Notes: generated from the letters alone by a model not told the origin. A stretch of DNA of 19,643 bases from Parachlorella kessleri (GCA_001598975.1 BBXU01000796.1:1-19643), one strand, 5' to 3'. Positions 9,770 to 19,643 are shown, numbered from the stretch's first letter. Numbers and translations: made by a program.

Positions 9770-9774
9770 TTACA
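9770..9774 (-). terminator. poly(A) signal TGTAA of the TECR gene (minus strand)
   Basis: TTACA on the plus strand is TGTAA on the minus strand. It lies 131 bp past the stop at 9907-9905, matching the chlorophyte signal. Confidence 0.6.
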
Positions 9775-9904
9775 CTACCTGCCACCCATGCTGAGAAATG
9801 CATCAAGCCCTGTTATCACCGTTTATCCCTACCTCTCCTCTGTTCGCCTTGCAGCCTGCCACCACCAACAATCCAACCCCAACTACCTTGCCATACCTGG
9901 CTGG

Positions 9905-12699
9905 CTAGTAAAAGGGCGGTAGCATGACCCAGCGCCGCGGGTACTTGGGCCGCCCATCTTTCCCATCAAACGTCTGCATACAAGCATTGGTGACGCAAGC
10001 AGCAGGCTTGGCCTGGCAGCCGCGAAACGTCCAATCACCGTCCAGGACTTCCAGGCAATGCTGCTGCAGTCCATGCTCCCCTGAACAAGTCTTGCCCTTG
10101 ACAGCGTAATGGGTGGTGATGGTCACTTCCTGGCCCTGCTCCAGCAGTGCTCCAGCAGCACGGGCTGTTAATTCTCAAGGAACCCCCACCAGCACCCACC
10201 CACCTTCTTGAGCCGCCTGTGCTTGCCGGCCGCCCAGACGGCCATCTGAGCCGCACCCACTAGCGTGAAGATGCCTGCCGGCAGCGCCTGGGTGGCAATG
10301 GTGAAGCCCACCTGCAGATACGTAGGAATGACTGGTCAAGGTATATAGTCTCGGCGGCAAGGTACTGCACGCAACAGGCTGGAGGCATGCACGCTTTGCA
10401 CACTTCCACGACTCCGTCCAGTTGGTGCGTTTCCGCACACAGCCACAAGGGAACAATGGATCTCTCCCCGCTGCCCACCCTGCGCTCTGCCAGCCGTTCC
10501 AGAGCTGGCCCCTGCCCACGCTGCAGTCTACCGCCTTGAGGGAAGCGACGGCGCCAGGCGGGATGTCTGACCGCCAGCGTGGCACCACCAGTTAGCCCGG
10601 AAAGGTGGCACGTCTCCTCCCCTCGCGCACGTAAGCACACTCACCCAGCCCAGGATCTCTGCTGTGTAGTTGGGGCAGGATATGATGTTGAAGAGGAAGC
10701 CTCTGGGCAGCCCAATGCCCTTGGTGCCCGCGGGGCGCAAGTTGGACAGGATGACGTGGCACCTGCACCCCGGGCGGGACACAGCAGCAGCAGCAGCAGC
10801 CGTGCAGTCAGGTCTGCTCCTCCTCCTCCAGACGGCATGGCAGCAAATACCCTTTCGGCGCTTGCAGTTTGGGGCCCAGCCTCCGGCCCAACATCTGTTT
10901 CATGGGAGGAGGGGGTCTTCAGACCGCATAGCTCGCCGGCCACAGAGCAGGCCGGCTCCCCAACAAGAGCACCGTCCTCATATCTAAGGTTTAAACTATT
11001 CTCGCCCCAATGCCAATGGAGGCCTCAAGCACTGACTGAAGGGATATACCATGAACGTTTCACCCCAAGGGCGTGGGAGGTCCCCACCACTGGATAGGGG
11101 AACTACCAGGACTGTGTAATCCGAATGTGTAAACCCTCGACCCCCATACTTCTGCCTCCTGGCCGCCCCACACCTATCCGGCCCAGCCCTGACCTGAGGT
11201 TCGCCAGCTGGCACAGCAGGCTGAAGGCCAGCGCAGCGTGGGTCTGCGTCAGCGGCGGCGGCGTGTACAGCGGGTGGTTGACAAAGTAGGACACAAAGGC
11301 GGCAAAGCCCCAGTAGTAGGAGCAGTTCTTGAAGAGGTTGAACAGCGGCATGGTGGAGCTGTTGAACCTGCAGCGTGTGGCAGCCGCCACACAGGGGTAT
11401 TACAAAGGAGTACCTACACAGGAGCCTCTACCCAGGAGTATGGTGGCAGCCGCAGGCGTACACATATCATTGCCTTGCAGGTGGAAGCACCCTGTGGCGT
11501 AACCACCAGTGAAACGAACCGATGCTGCCTGGCTACAAGACTGCAAGCTTTGACGACCCAACAGGATACAGACCCAACCAAGCCTGAACAGAAAAGCAAT
11601 CCGCCCTGGCAGCATCCCAACTCCGCAAAGCGTGCTCGCCGCCATGCAACTAGTGGAGTGACCCATTGTCCACATGCCACACATACTTGTGCAGGAAGAA
11701 TGTCTCCAATATGCGCTTCACATAGTGAAGGGACCAGTAGCACAGCGCCAGCTCCTGCACTGGGTAGCGCCTAGGAGGCCTGTAGCGCACAAAAATGACC
11801 AGCAGCACCTCTTGAGACATGATTACATGGTCTAGCGCCAAAAGTATGCACGATGGGGAGTGCCAAGCACTGCTTAACGGGCTGGATCGTGGGAACTCCC
11901 ATAGCAACCTCCGGGGCGGATGGCATGCAAGGCGCTAGGCATGGGCTCCAGGTCTGTGCCAGTTGTTCCGCAACACCCAGGTCAAATGTAGATAGCAAGT
12001 TGGGCGATGAACCCACTTGAAGGATGGGTACAGCAGCTGAGGGAAGAAGTAGAAGAGAGGGTAGACTAGCAGGGGCCCCAGGTACTCAAAGAAGAAGACT
12101 GTCCGGTAGCCAATCTGCACGGGGCAGCGTGGATGACATATACACGGAGCGGTCTTCACTCCAGCCGGCACCAGAATTCCACCTTTCGCTGCAGGGTTCA
12201 ACCCGGTCACTCATCTGCTGCAGTACCGGAGCAACTTGCCTGCGGCCCCAGGTCCTTGAATACCAACACCGACCCGTCTTCCAGCCCGTAGTCAGAGAGC
12301 TTCTTTCCAGCCTCCAGGGGCTGCCCGCTGCGCTGGCCCTGCTTGGCTGGCAGCGTGAAGCGCTGCCTGGTGGGGTAGTACTGGCGCTTAAGCTCGGCAA
12401 AGCGGCGCTTCAAGTCGTCCACGCTGGCCTGCAGCAGTAGCCTCGGGCGAGTAGGCACTCAAGAAGTTTGCAGCTCTTCTGTTGTCACCTGGTGGACTAA
12501 CAGTCTTTCACTGACGCTCTTGCCCTGGTCTTTTCCAAAAGAGGCTTGAAGACCTGATCACACAGAACACAAGCTGGGAACTCCGTGCTAGTTGTCTGCC
12601 TGGCAATCCCTGGGTAACCCGATCACTGACCCCATCAGGCACGATGATGCCGTCCGGGAGGACGGCACGCCCTGACCGTGACTGAATTTGCAGCTTCAT
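9905..12699 (-). CDS. TECR: very-long-chain trans-2-enoyl-CoA reductase (TECR/CER10 type)
   Basis: Catalyses the last step of very-long-chain fatty-acid elongation in the ER membrane, reducing trans-2-enoyl-CoA with NADPH. Exons (minus): 12699-12631, 12428-12240, 12114-12017, 11779-11687, 11367-11194, 10762-10645, 10311-10204, 9973-9905; 918 nt, 305 aa (plant CER10 about 310). The N-terminal ubiquitin-like part has [24 protein letters not shown] and [10 protein letters not shown]. The membrane part has [45 protein letters not shown] and VNHPLYTPP. The steroid 5-alpha-reductase-like end has [20 protein letters not shown] and AGKHRRLKK, closing with [14 protein letters not shown]. The start at 12699 matches the family's first strand; an upstream in-frame ATG at 12783 adds an unrelated leader. 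Intron 2 uses a GC donor (CAG/GCAAGT). Introns are 125-431 nt; intron 5 holds a short CAG repeat. Confidence 0.94.
10784..10801. repeat. short (CAG)n microsatellite in TECR intron 5
   Basis: Six CAG units on the plus strand lie just upstream (in gene orientation) of the exon that starts at 10762. On the minus-strand transcript they read CTG and may form part of the acceptor's pyrimidine-rich tract. Confidence 0.7.
12115..12239 (-). other. GC-AG intron (intron 2 of TECR)
   Basis: On the minus strand the exon ends GGGCCGCAG and the intron begins GCAAGT, the textbook GC-AG donor, ending GTGCAG before ATTGGCTAC. Joining DLGPQ to [14 protein letters not shown] reproduces the TECR family. The GT at +5 would add four bases and break the frame. 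Confidence 0.85.
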
Positions 12700-12999
12700 G
12701 GTCTCACTGCCTGGCTGTAATCTTTTCACCACTGCTAGGAGCACATCAAAGTGTGTAAAATCGGAGGTCAAACGTACTGGCACAGGTAGAGGCCATGCAA
12801 TTAATTGCTATGAGGCTAGCTTGACACGCCTAGCATGCCTAGCTCCTCCTTGAAGGCACGCCACGCTTGTTTAATGGCTTTAATGGCTTGTTTTGACGAT
12901 TGGACCCTCATTTTGGTTGCCTCGACCCTTATCAGTGCATGCATATTATGATGTATTGACTGAACTCCAAGCCAACATCACTTACACAAAGCCAAGGCA
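12700..12999. promoter_or_regulatory. bidirectional promoter region between TECR and NAF1
   Basis: Exactly 300 bp separate two start codons on opposite strands, so both promoters and 5' UTRs must fit here. An AT-rich patch (GCATATTATGATGTATTG) near 12942-12959 lies about 40-60 bp before the NAF1 start. A TTTAATGGC doublet lies near 12871-12888, and TAGCATGCCTAGC near 12831-12843 is nearly palindromic. No canonical TATA box was seen. Confidence 0.5.
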
Positions 13000-15076
13000 A
13001 TGGATGCAGACTATGCACTAGCAGCTGCTTATGCAGCCGGGAACGCACCCCCACAGGCAGCGTATCGCCACTCGCATCCGCCACTGGGACACGCTGCATC
13101 TCGGCCGCAGCGTGGGCCGAGAGGGGCTCCCCAGCGCATGGATGAAGATCTAGGCGACCTGAATGGGCTGGGGGAGCTGCCAGTTGTTGATGACTTGGAG
13201 GTGGCTGCCCTGGCAGCAGCAGCTGGCATGGAGGATGAGGGTTCAGGAAGCGAGAGCGAGGAAAGCGAAAGTGACAGTGAGGAGGACAGTAGTATCAGTG
13301 ACGAAGAGGGGGAAGATACCAGTGGCGCAGGTGCGGCGGCTTTGGGCAAAGGTGGCTAGGCTTGGGGGCACACTGAACAGAGGTCCTCAAAGAGCTGCTG
13401 AGTCACACTCTTGCTGGACTGTAGAATTTCCTACTAAAATTGAAGGCCTCTGTGAAAGGTGGCATGCATAATTCAGGGTGCCCTTGGTGTGGCAAGAGAG
13501 GAATGCTGAGCAAGTCTGTGAGCTGAGCGTGGTCCATGGTTAGGAGTGCAGCTCTGAGCCTGGCTTTCTGGGACAGTGGCGTGCTGACCAGGAAGCATGC
13601 TGCACAGAATTTCAGAACAAGTGCCCCAACAAAGACTTAAAATGGTGATACATTGCGAGCCTGGTATGGCAAGGCCTGCGTCCAGTCATGCACAACCCTT
13701 ACTCGAGCCCCTCTGCCTCATGCTGCAGAAAGTGAGGGCGAGAGCGGCAGCGGCGAAGAGACCATGGTGACTGAGGAGGCAGTCGCAGGGATGGAGGTCG
13801 CCTCAGCAGAAGCAGCACACCTGGATGTGGGAGCAGCAGCACACCTGGAGGAACGAGTGCACCTTCACATCAAGCTTGCCGGTGCGCTAGAGGGGCAAGG
13901 GGGGTGGGGGGGGTGGGGGTGGGGGTTGGTTGTCTCATGGCTGGTAGGGTGACCGCAAGGGCCTGCCCGCCGCCCGCCCCCGCCAGTGTGGGGATGCGTA
14001 TGTTGAGCGTGATTGAGCGTGTGTTGCGTATGAGCATGCGCGGTGCCCTGAGTACAGCAAGTGTACGAGCAGTTCCTTGCCCTTGGCTGCTGGGGCTTGG
14101 GCCTGGTCTGAAGTGCCAGTCGAGGCTCATGGGGGGAGCAGCAGCGATATCAGGGCAACTGACGGGCACCCTGGGTATGCGTCAGTGCAGGGGATGATCA
14201 TGTCTCTGTCAAGCTCACGGTGCTTCCAACGGGGGACGCTGCTCCGCAAGGAGGGCAGCGGCAGGCGCAGCCGCAGCCGCAGCCGCAGGCGCAGGCTGGG
14301 GCAGCTGAGCAGCTCGCGGGCGCGGTGAGGGGTGTGGCGATGCAGGGCCAGGCTGCGGAGGAGGATGAGTCGTCGGATGACTCGGAGGAGGAGGAGGTCA
14401 CTGACCTGGCCCAGATTCGACAGATCATCGATGCTTTGGACGAGGAGGATGAGGTAAGGGAAGGGAGGGGGGGGAGATGTTACAAGTGAGTCACAGCGAG
14501 CTGCTTGTGGATTCGGCCACTTCACATTGTATGAAGGAGGGCCGGAGGCATGCCCGAATCGCATTGCTGGCCTAGCAAGAGAGCTAGCCAGGGCTGCGCC
14601 GCAGCTGCCCCGCATGTCCGGTATCTTCCTCGAATCTTCTGTGTATTAACTAAGGGTGAGATTAGCACCAACCCAAAACCTACCAGCATGCAGCTACAGC
14701 CTTTAAGCCTGCCTGGTGTCACATCCGGTTTCCCATCCAGCGCTTGTCTCCACACCCCACCAGTGTGGCCTTGCTCTAAGCTTTCATCTGTTCCAACCTT
14801 GGGCCCCTGTTTCCAGGACGGCGGCGGCGGCGACACATCAGCACACCGTGCAGAGCAGGAGCTGCTAGGAGGGGTGCCCCTCCCGGCGGTTGATGCTGCC
14901 GAGGTGCTGCCTGATGATGCGCTCAGCGTAGCGGGCAGCGTGCAGGCCGTGCTGGAGGGCATGATCGTAGTCAAGGTGAGTGCTGTTGGATCGCTGCTGA
15001 GGCATGGCCAGACAATGCGCACACAGCGCAGCAGGCAGCGGGCATGATTAAGGGTCAGGAGTGATGGCGTTGGCTT

Positions 15077-15123
<47 letters not shown>

Positions 15124-16586
15124 GTGGGGTTAAGTTCCCAGCACTGGGGAGGGACAGTTACCGCTCGCTTCTATGCATGCCCCTCCAGCGAAGGCATGTA
15201 AACTTGGCTTCTGTACCACCGTGCAGGCTGCATTTGGCGCCAGGGCGCTGAGCGAGGGGTCCCTCCTGGTGACATCCAGCAGGGCGGTGGTGGGGCGGGT
15301 AGAGGAGGTGTTTGGCCCGGTGGCGTCCCCGCTGTATGCGCTGCGCTACGCTGGGCCGCAGCCCATGCCCGCTGAGGTGGCAGCGGGGGCGCAGCTGTTC
15401 AGCGTGGACAGGTGAGACTGGCGGTGGGCTCCTCCCTGGGTGTGCTGGGCATGCTATGCTGGGGCTGCTGGGCTGGGGCTTGTCCGCGTTCCAGCCAACA
15501 GGTGGGAATGGAAGTTGGAAGCCAAGGAGGCATGATACTGGCAAGCTACAGGGTGGGTGGCCATTGTGCTGAAACCTCGAATACCCCAGTGCTGCCAATC
15601 ACTATTCTTGCAGGCTGTCGGACTTTGTTCTGCCGGAGCAGCTGCAGCAGCAGCAGCGTGGCTACGATGCTGACCTGGCAGAAGAGGAGCTGGACCCAGA
15701 AGCCCAGTTCTCTGATGACGAGGCAGTGAGTCATTTAGGGATGTCGACAGTGGGTGTGCAACATCTTTTGCTTCGATCTGCATGCGGGTGGTGGTGTGCA
15801 TTTTACTTACAACTTCCCCCCCTGGACAGTTGCCCGGTTTGTCATGGTGCTATGCGCTCTAGTATGAAAGCAACGCATTGGAGGGCAGCACCAAAGCCAT
15901 CCCAGGGATTCTTTGGACTCTTGTGAGCATCTGATGCTGCCCGGCGCAGGAAGCCGAGTTCCGGCGCAAACAGAAGGCAAAGCGCAAGGGTGGCAGTGAT
16001 GACGCCCCAACACTGCAGTACCAGCCAGGCAGCGGCGGCGGCCGAGGCCGTGGCGGCGGGCGCGGCAGGGGCCGCGGTCGCGGCAGCCCAGGCAGCAGCA
16101 GCGGCAGGGGCCGCGGCAGCGGCAGCGGCAGGGGGTCCTCCTCCCAGCCGTCCCCGCCCCCGCCTGCCCCTGTGGCCTACTACCACCCGCAGCAGCAGCA
16201 GCTGCCCAGCGCGCCGGTGGCAGGCGGGGGCCGAGTGTTCCGAGGCAGCCCTGCCCCACCTCTCGCCTTCCAGGCGTCTGCGACGGCAGGCCAGCTGGCA
16301 GGCATATCGCTGGCTCAGCCTGTCACGGCGCCACCTTCTCAGCAGCCATACCCGCAGCAGCAGTACCAGCAGCAGCAGCAATACCCTGGGGCCTACCACA
16401 TGCCTCCGCCGGGCTATGCCCCAGCGCCGGGTTACTTAATGCAGCCACACCAGTCGCAGCAGTATGGACAGCAGTATGGCGCGCAGCCAGGCTATGGGCA
16501 GTACCCGCCCCAACACCAGCAGTACATGCCCCCGCCTGGGCTGCAGTACGCCCAGGCACTGCAGCCGCAACAGTTTGCAGGGCAGC

Positions 16587-16619
<33 letters not shown>

Positions 16620-16663
16620 CGCCGCAGCAGCAGCAGTACATGCACTACCAGCACCACCCCTAA
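13000..16663 (+). CDS. NAF1: H/ACA ribonucleoprotein assembly factor NAF1
   Basis: Nuclear chaperone that binds dyskerin/Cbf5 during H/ACA snoRNP and telomerase RNP assembly and is later replaced by Gar1. Exons: 13000-13330, 13729-13881, 14191-14453, 14817-14975, 15227-15411, 15614-15725, 15950-16663; 1917 nt, 638 aa. Residues 1-250 are disordered and acidic, with SGSESEESESDSEEDSSISD, EDESSDDSEEEE and a Gln/Pro/Ala repeat. The Gar1/Naf1 beta-barrel follows (about 275-385): GSVQAVLEGMIVVK, ALSEGSLLVTSSRAVVGRVE and the family signature EVFGPVASPLYALRYAG. Then come SDFVLPEQLQ and the conserved EAQFSDDEA with EFRRKQKAKRK. The last exon adds an RG-rich block (GRGRGGGRGRGRGRG) and a long Gln/Pro/Tyr-rich tail. 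Intron 2 starts with a G-run tract and intron 4 holds a CTGC microsatellite. It is head-to-head with TECR. Confidence 0.92.
13891..13925 (+). repeat. G-run tract, potential G-quadruplex, in NAF1 intron 2
   Basis: At least four runs of 4-8 G are separated by one to three bases, starting about 10 nt downstream of the 5' splice site at 13882. It would also be present in the pre-mRNA, since G-richness is on the coding strand. Confidence 0.7.
15077..15123. repeat. (CTGC)11.75 microsatellite in NAF1 intron 4
   Basis: Perfect tetranucleotide array about 100 nt before the acceptor of the exon encoding the core of the Naf1 domain. Expected to be length-polymorphic. Confidence 0.9.
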
Positions 16664-16799
16664 TAGTTGGCACTCCTGTGGCGAAACTGTGTGAATGTGG
16701 GCTGTCGGTATGGGATGTGCTTCTGTTGTACCGCCAGTATTGTTTTGTGAACCTATATCTGGTCACATGGATGTTGTGCCACCAAGGAGCTTATATTCT

Positions 16800-16804
16800 T
16801 GTAA
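16800..16804 (+). terminator. poly(A) signal TGTAA of NAF1
   Basis: TGTAA lies 137 bp past the TAA stop at 16661-16663, a typical chlorophyte 3' UTR distance. Confidence 0.6.
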
Positions 16805-16936
16805 GCACTGTGGCGATGTTAGAGCTCCCCTTGTGGGTTCCATTAAGATTATGGCTGGTCCACGCGCCCGCGCCTTACCTTCTTGCCCCTCTTTTCTTCC
16901 AAGGTGCTCCCACGCCGGAATCCTTGGTCGGAAGCA

Positions 16937-16943
16937 TATAAAA
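16937..16943 (+). promoter_or_regulatory. TATA box of the secreted-protein gene
   Basis: Perfect TATAAAA 74 bp before the chosen ATG at 17017. It implies a transcription start near 16967 and a 5' UTR of about 50 nt. It is the only clear TATA box in the window. Confidence 0.65.
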
Positions 16944-17016
16944 GCTTGCTCTACCCACCAGACCACTTTCGAGCTTCAGAAGATCACTCCGGAGGGCGCA
17001 GTGGTTGGTCACCATT

Positions 17017-19643
17017 ATGGGCGTCTCTTTACAAGTTTTCCTGCACATAACCTTGATGTCATCTGTTGCCCTAGGGCGGAGGCACAGTAGTCCCGGCAGG
17101 GGTGGTGGCATGCGTAAGCTCCTCCAGATGGCTGCCAGCGACAGAAACCAGCTGAGTCAAGTTGACTCCAACAGTTTGGTCGGCGTCTGGACTATACAGG
17201 TGTGGCGACTGGAGCCAAAACCGAAGCACTTGCAGCGAAGTGGTAGTAGCGGTCATCTAGCGCAGTACAGCGAGGCTAGCCTGTTGACCCACGCAGAGGC
17301 CTCACAAATAATCCAGCGGCTTGGGCAGGGTGCACCTGGGCTCTTGCGTTGCACTATTTGCAAGGCCTGCCCTGTGTGCCACCCGTGAAGGCAGAACTCC
17401 ACCCTCCGCGTCTTTTCGCCTCAGCTGGCATTCTATGCTGCCCGCCGGCAGTACAACTCAGGGGGCTTTGTAAACTCTACGGAGGTGGGTGAAGGCCCGC
17501 TAACCATGACGTGAACCCCAAGCATGACTGCCCAGCGTACCGCACTGCGAGGTTGCTCCATTCAGTCAGGGTCCGTTGTGGTCATACTTGACGCCACTTT
17601 ATTACAGCATCAGTCCTGCCGAGCAATCAGCTCTCTTGTCTCCCTACTCCTGCAGGCATTCCAGGCCGGCTTCAATGCGTCAGCGCTTCAGGACGTGCTG
17701 CCCTCCCAAGCAAGTGCGGCGGTCAGGCATGACTTGCTGGAGCAGCTTGTGGGCGAATTTGTTGTCATGGGCTTGGATCCTTCCACAGGTACTGCCGTTG
17801 AGCCAGGTACTGGTGGACACAAGTGCCAGATTCTTGTGTACCGCTGCCGAGCCTCGCACAGTACATGCACCTGTAGTCCTCATGTCCAAGCACTGCTCCC
17901 GCTGCTGTTGCTGTTGCTGCTGCTGCTGCTCATGAGAGCCCATCAAGGCTCCACAGCGCTGGATGCTTGCAGGTATCCTGGCAGGGCTGCTGGTGCTGGG
18001 GAATACCTCCACAGGGAGTATCCATAGTGCAAACAAACTACTGGGGACTGCAGAGAAGGCAGGGGATGTCATCACACTGGCGGTGAGACGTACAGCAAGC
18101 ACGGAGACACACAAGAAAAGTGCTTTGTTGGTGGTCCATGGATATTGCGATCTGTGGGAGTAAGTAATCCGGTCGGGTCGCAGGAGGGCCTGCAGGGGGG
18201 TGTCTGGGTAATAGCAAGGGGGCCTTGAGAACTTCTCAGTGAGCACTCTCACTGAGGGCATAACGAGCCTTTCAAGCACCCGCATGTGTGGTCCTGGCGT
18301 GGGCAACACACACCAGCGAGAAAGCTGGATCCAGTCTATGGTTAAGCTGCTGTCGGGGCCTTGGGGTTCTGCATGGAGAGGGCTCTTGCGTGCTTCAAAT
18401 GGAACACCCCCTGATGCCTTTGTCTTCCTTTCTGATGTCGGACCATGGGCGCAGGGAAGCGACAACAGCCCAGTTGATCTCGTCTTCAAAGGCACCTACT
18501 CGGGCAACACCCTGAATCTCGAGGTGAGAAGGGGGCCTACCCTGTATTTTCGGTTGGGGATGGGTGTGTGTGTGGGTGGGGGGGGGGGACAACATATAGT
18601 TTAGCACTCCGTCGCCGGGAGAACTTAGTGGAATGTGGAGTTTCATTTGCTGTTGCATGGCTTGTCAGCGGCAGGGCGTCTTCAAGCCACACGCCTGTCT
18701 GGACAAGCATGCCCCTGCCAGCCCTGTACTGATGTGATGCTCAGGGTCTGACCCTTCCCCTTGGCCCTGCAGTTTCGAAATTTCCACTTGGATGAGGAGT
18801 ATGGAGACGACAACAATGACATCACATACATTGCCCAGGTAGTGTGCAGTTGTACGATGGCTTGGTACTATGTCAGTACACACACCTCCTTTTAATATGA
18901 CGTTGTTTTGTAGACTCTATGGGTGGCTGGATCTTGCCCCTTGCAGGAAGCATTCTGAGGCTGCCGGCCTTTGTATGCTGCCCTTGCTAAATATAGCTGC
19001 TCAAAGCCCAGCTGTCATGCACGACAGTTAAACCATGCATGACATCCTAGCCTTGACGTACTGGGGGGCCTCGGTGACTGCCCCCAGCAGCTGCGGTCAC
19101 TCGATGTGGGCAAAAGCTACGCTCCCCTTTTGCTAATATCTCCGAGGAACGAGCTGTTATAGCAGTCCACCCAAGATTGCGAGTGCCGTTTCCCATAATG
19201 CCATGACAGTGTCTTGCGATGCTGCTATGGGGTATCACGCTGCTTAATGACATCCTGGTCTACCCTGCTTGGCCTCAGCATTCTGGTCCATGGTGGGGCC
19301 TGCTCACAAGCTTTGACCTCTTTGTTGTGCCTTTACTGTGTGTCTGGTGTGTCCGGGCACCGGCTGAATAAGCGAGACTCCTGTAACCCCCTCCTTGATG
19401 ACGGGGGGTGCGCTGCGAGAGGAAGCCAAGCTACAGGTCCTTGCCTTGTTGCAGGCTGCGTACACAAATTCAAATGCCACAGTGAACTCCGTCCTGGAAG
19501 CGGTGTTCAAGGTGTGGCCCAGTTGCTATGCAATGAGAGGCGGCATCCGTGCCCGACCCTGAGCTACGGTGCCTGTATGTACGGTGCTGGTAGTAGGCAA
19601 GGATTTGCAATCCTTTGGACTGGTGTGCATGACCTAGGTTGCG
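17017..19643 (+). CDS. unrecognised secreted protein with many N-glycosylation sequons (partial, 3' end missing)
   Basis: Function not recognised. Exons: 17017-17199, 17425-17484, 17656-17788, 17973-18082, 18455-18523, 18773-18838, 19455-19511; then an intron runs to the right edge. All junctions are GT-AG and phase-compatible, giving 226 residues so far. The start gives a signal peptide (MGVSLQVFLHITLMSSVALG) followed by a basic Arg/Gly stretch. Sequons are NST (exon 2), NAS (exon 3), NTS (exon 4) and NAT (exon 7), as expected of an extracellular or cell-wall glycoprotein. Exon 3 is helix-like and acidic (ASAAVRHDLLEQLVGEFVVM). Exons 5-6 look like beta strands (DLVFKGTYSGNTLNLEF) followed by acidic DEEYGDDNNDITY. 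A GVW near residue 57 recalls the lipocalin G-x-W but is weak. Introns are 171-616 nt; intron 3 holds a CTG repeat and intron 5 a GT/G-run. Exon 5's acceptor is the least sure. Confidence 0.62.
17900..17929. repeat. CTG/TTG-rich trinucleotide repeat in an intron of the secreted-protein gene
   Basis: A run of CTG and TTG triplets lies about 45-70 nt before the acceptor at 17972. In the shadow frames it gives runs of Leu or Gln that are not real protein. Confidence 0.7.
18556..18588. repeat. GT-rich tract ending in an 11-G run
   Basis: A GGGTGTGTGTGTGGGTGG stretch ends in eleven G, in intron 5 of the secreted-protein gene, about 30 nt after the donor at 18524. Simple sequence that is prone to sequencing error. 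Confidence 0.75.

Larger units (their letters stand above)
9071..9904. other. convergent intergenic region with the 3' ends of the ERGIC-type and TECR genes
   Basis: This 834-bp region lies between two stop codons that face each other. It holds a TGTAA on each strand, a short 10-nt tandem repeat, and two copies of CAGAACTCAGGC near 9684 and 9706. Long open frames here, including one of 276 codons on the minus strand, show no family resemblance and biased low-complexity content, and are rejected as genes. Confidence 0.6.
16664..17016 (+). other. intergenic region between NAF1 and the secreted-protein gene
   Basis: This 353-bp stretch holds the NAF1 3' UTR with its TGTAA and the TATA box of the next gene. 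No RNA gene or further coding region was recognised. Confidence 0.6.

Noticed and set aside
12700..12783. Upstream in-frame ATG of TECR at 12783
   Set aside because: It would add 28 residues before [11 protein letters not shown], which already aligns with the first residues of plant TECR.
13331..13728. H/ACA snoRNA hosted in NAF1 intron 1
   Set aside because: An attractive idea given the host gene, but I could not identify a hinge plus ACA box with two flanking hairpins by eye.
15842..16399. 185-codon minus-strand frame rich in Ala, Leu and Arg
   Set aside because: It is the mirror of the RG/Gln-rich repeats in the last exon of NAF1; its composition comes from the repeats.
18239..18454. Upstream extension of exon 5 of the secreted-protein gene
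   Set aside because: The frame stays open to 18239, but the residues look random and the acceptor GCGCAG at 18454 joins exon 4 in phase 0. RNA data would settle it.
17680..18495. 271-codon open frame on the minus strand
   Set aside because: It is antisense to three phase-compatible exons of the secreted-protein gene and includes a Gln run from a CTG microsatellite. Nothing recognisable.

Overview
This is a nuclear, intron-rich, GC-rich genomic window from a eukaryotic green alga, most likely a chlorophycean (Chlamydomonas/Volvox-type lineage). The reasons are: every recognisable gene is cut into many short exons by spliceosomal introns; one gene is a plant-type plastid lysine-pathway enzyme with a transit-peptide-like leader; and TGTAA motifs, the usual chlorophyte poly(A) signal, follow four of the genes. 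No bacterial operon, tRNA, rRNA, CRISPR array or complete transposon was seen.

Layout: (1) 1-944, minus, 5' end of an unrecognised Ser-rich protein, running off the left edge. (2) 1373-4037, plus, six exons, 4-hydroxy-tetrahydrodipicolinate reductase (DapB type, plastid lysine biosynthesis), 320 aa. (3) 4533-9070, plus, nine exons, an ERGIC/Erv41-Erv46 family cargo receptor of ER-Golgi vesicles, 367 aa; its 879-nt third intron carries a foldback of two inverted zinc-finger exon-like modules. (4) 9905-12699, minus, eight exons, very-long-chain trans-2-enoyl-CoA reductase (TECR/CER10), 305 aa, convergent with gene 3. (5) 13000-16663, plus, seven exons, the H/ACA snoRNP assembly factor NAF1, 638 aa, head-to-head with gene 4. 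(6) 17017 to the right edge, plus, at least seven exons, an unrecognised secreted protein rich in N-glycosylation sequons, preceded by a clear TATA box.

Exon models were built by hand: each junction was chosen so that phases match and, for genes 2-5, so that the joined protein follows the known family. Exon lengths sum to multiples of three in all four complete genes. Two introns (DapB intron 1 and TECR intron 2) have GC-AG rather than GT-AG ends.

The genes are ordinary housekeeping functions (plastid amino-acid synthesis, secretory traffic, ER fatty-acid elongation, ribosome/telomerase RNP assembly) and do not form a pathway together. The most unusual structure is the zinc-finger foldback inside the cargo-receptor intron. 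The secreted protein at the right end is the main unidentified gene.
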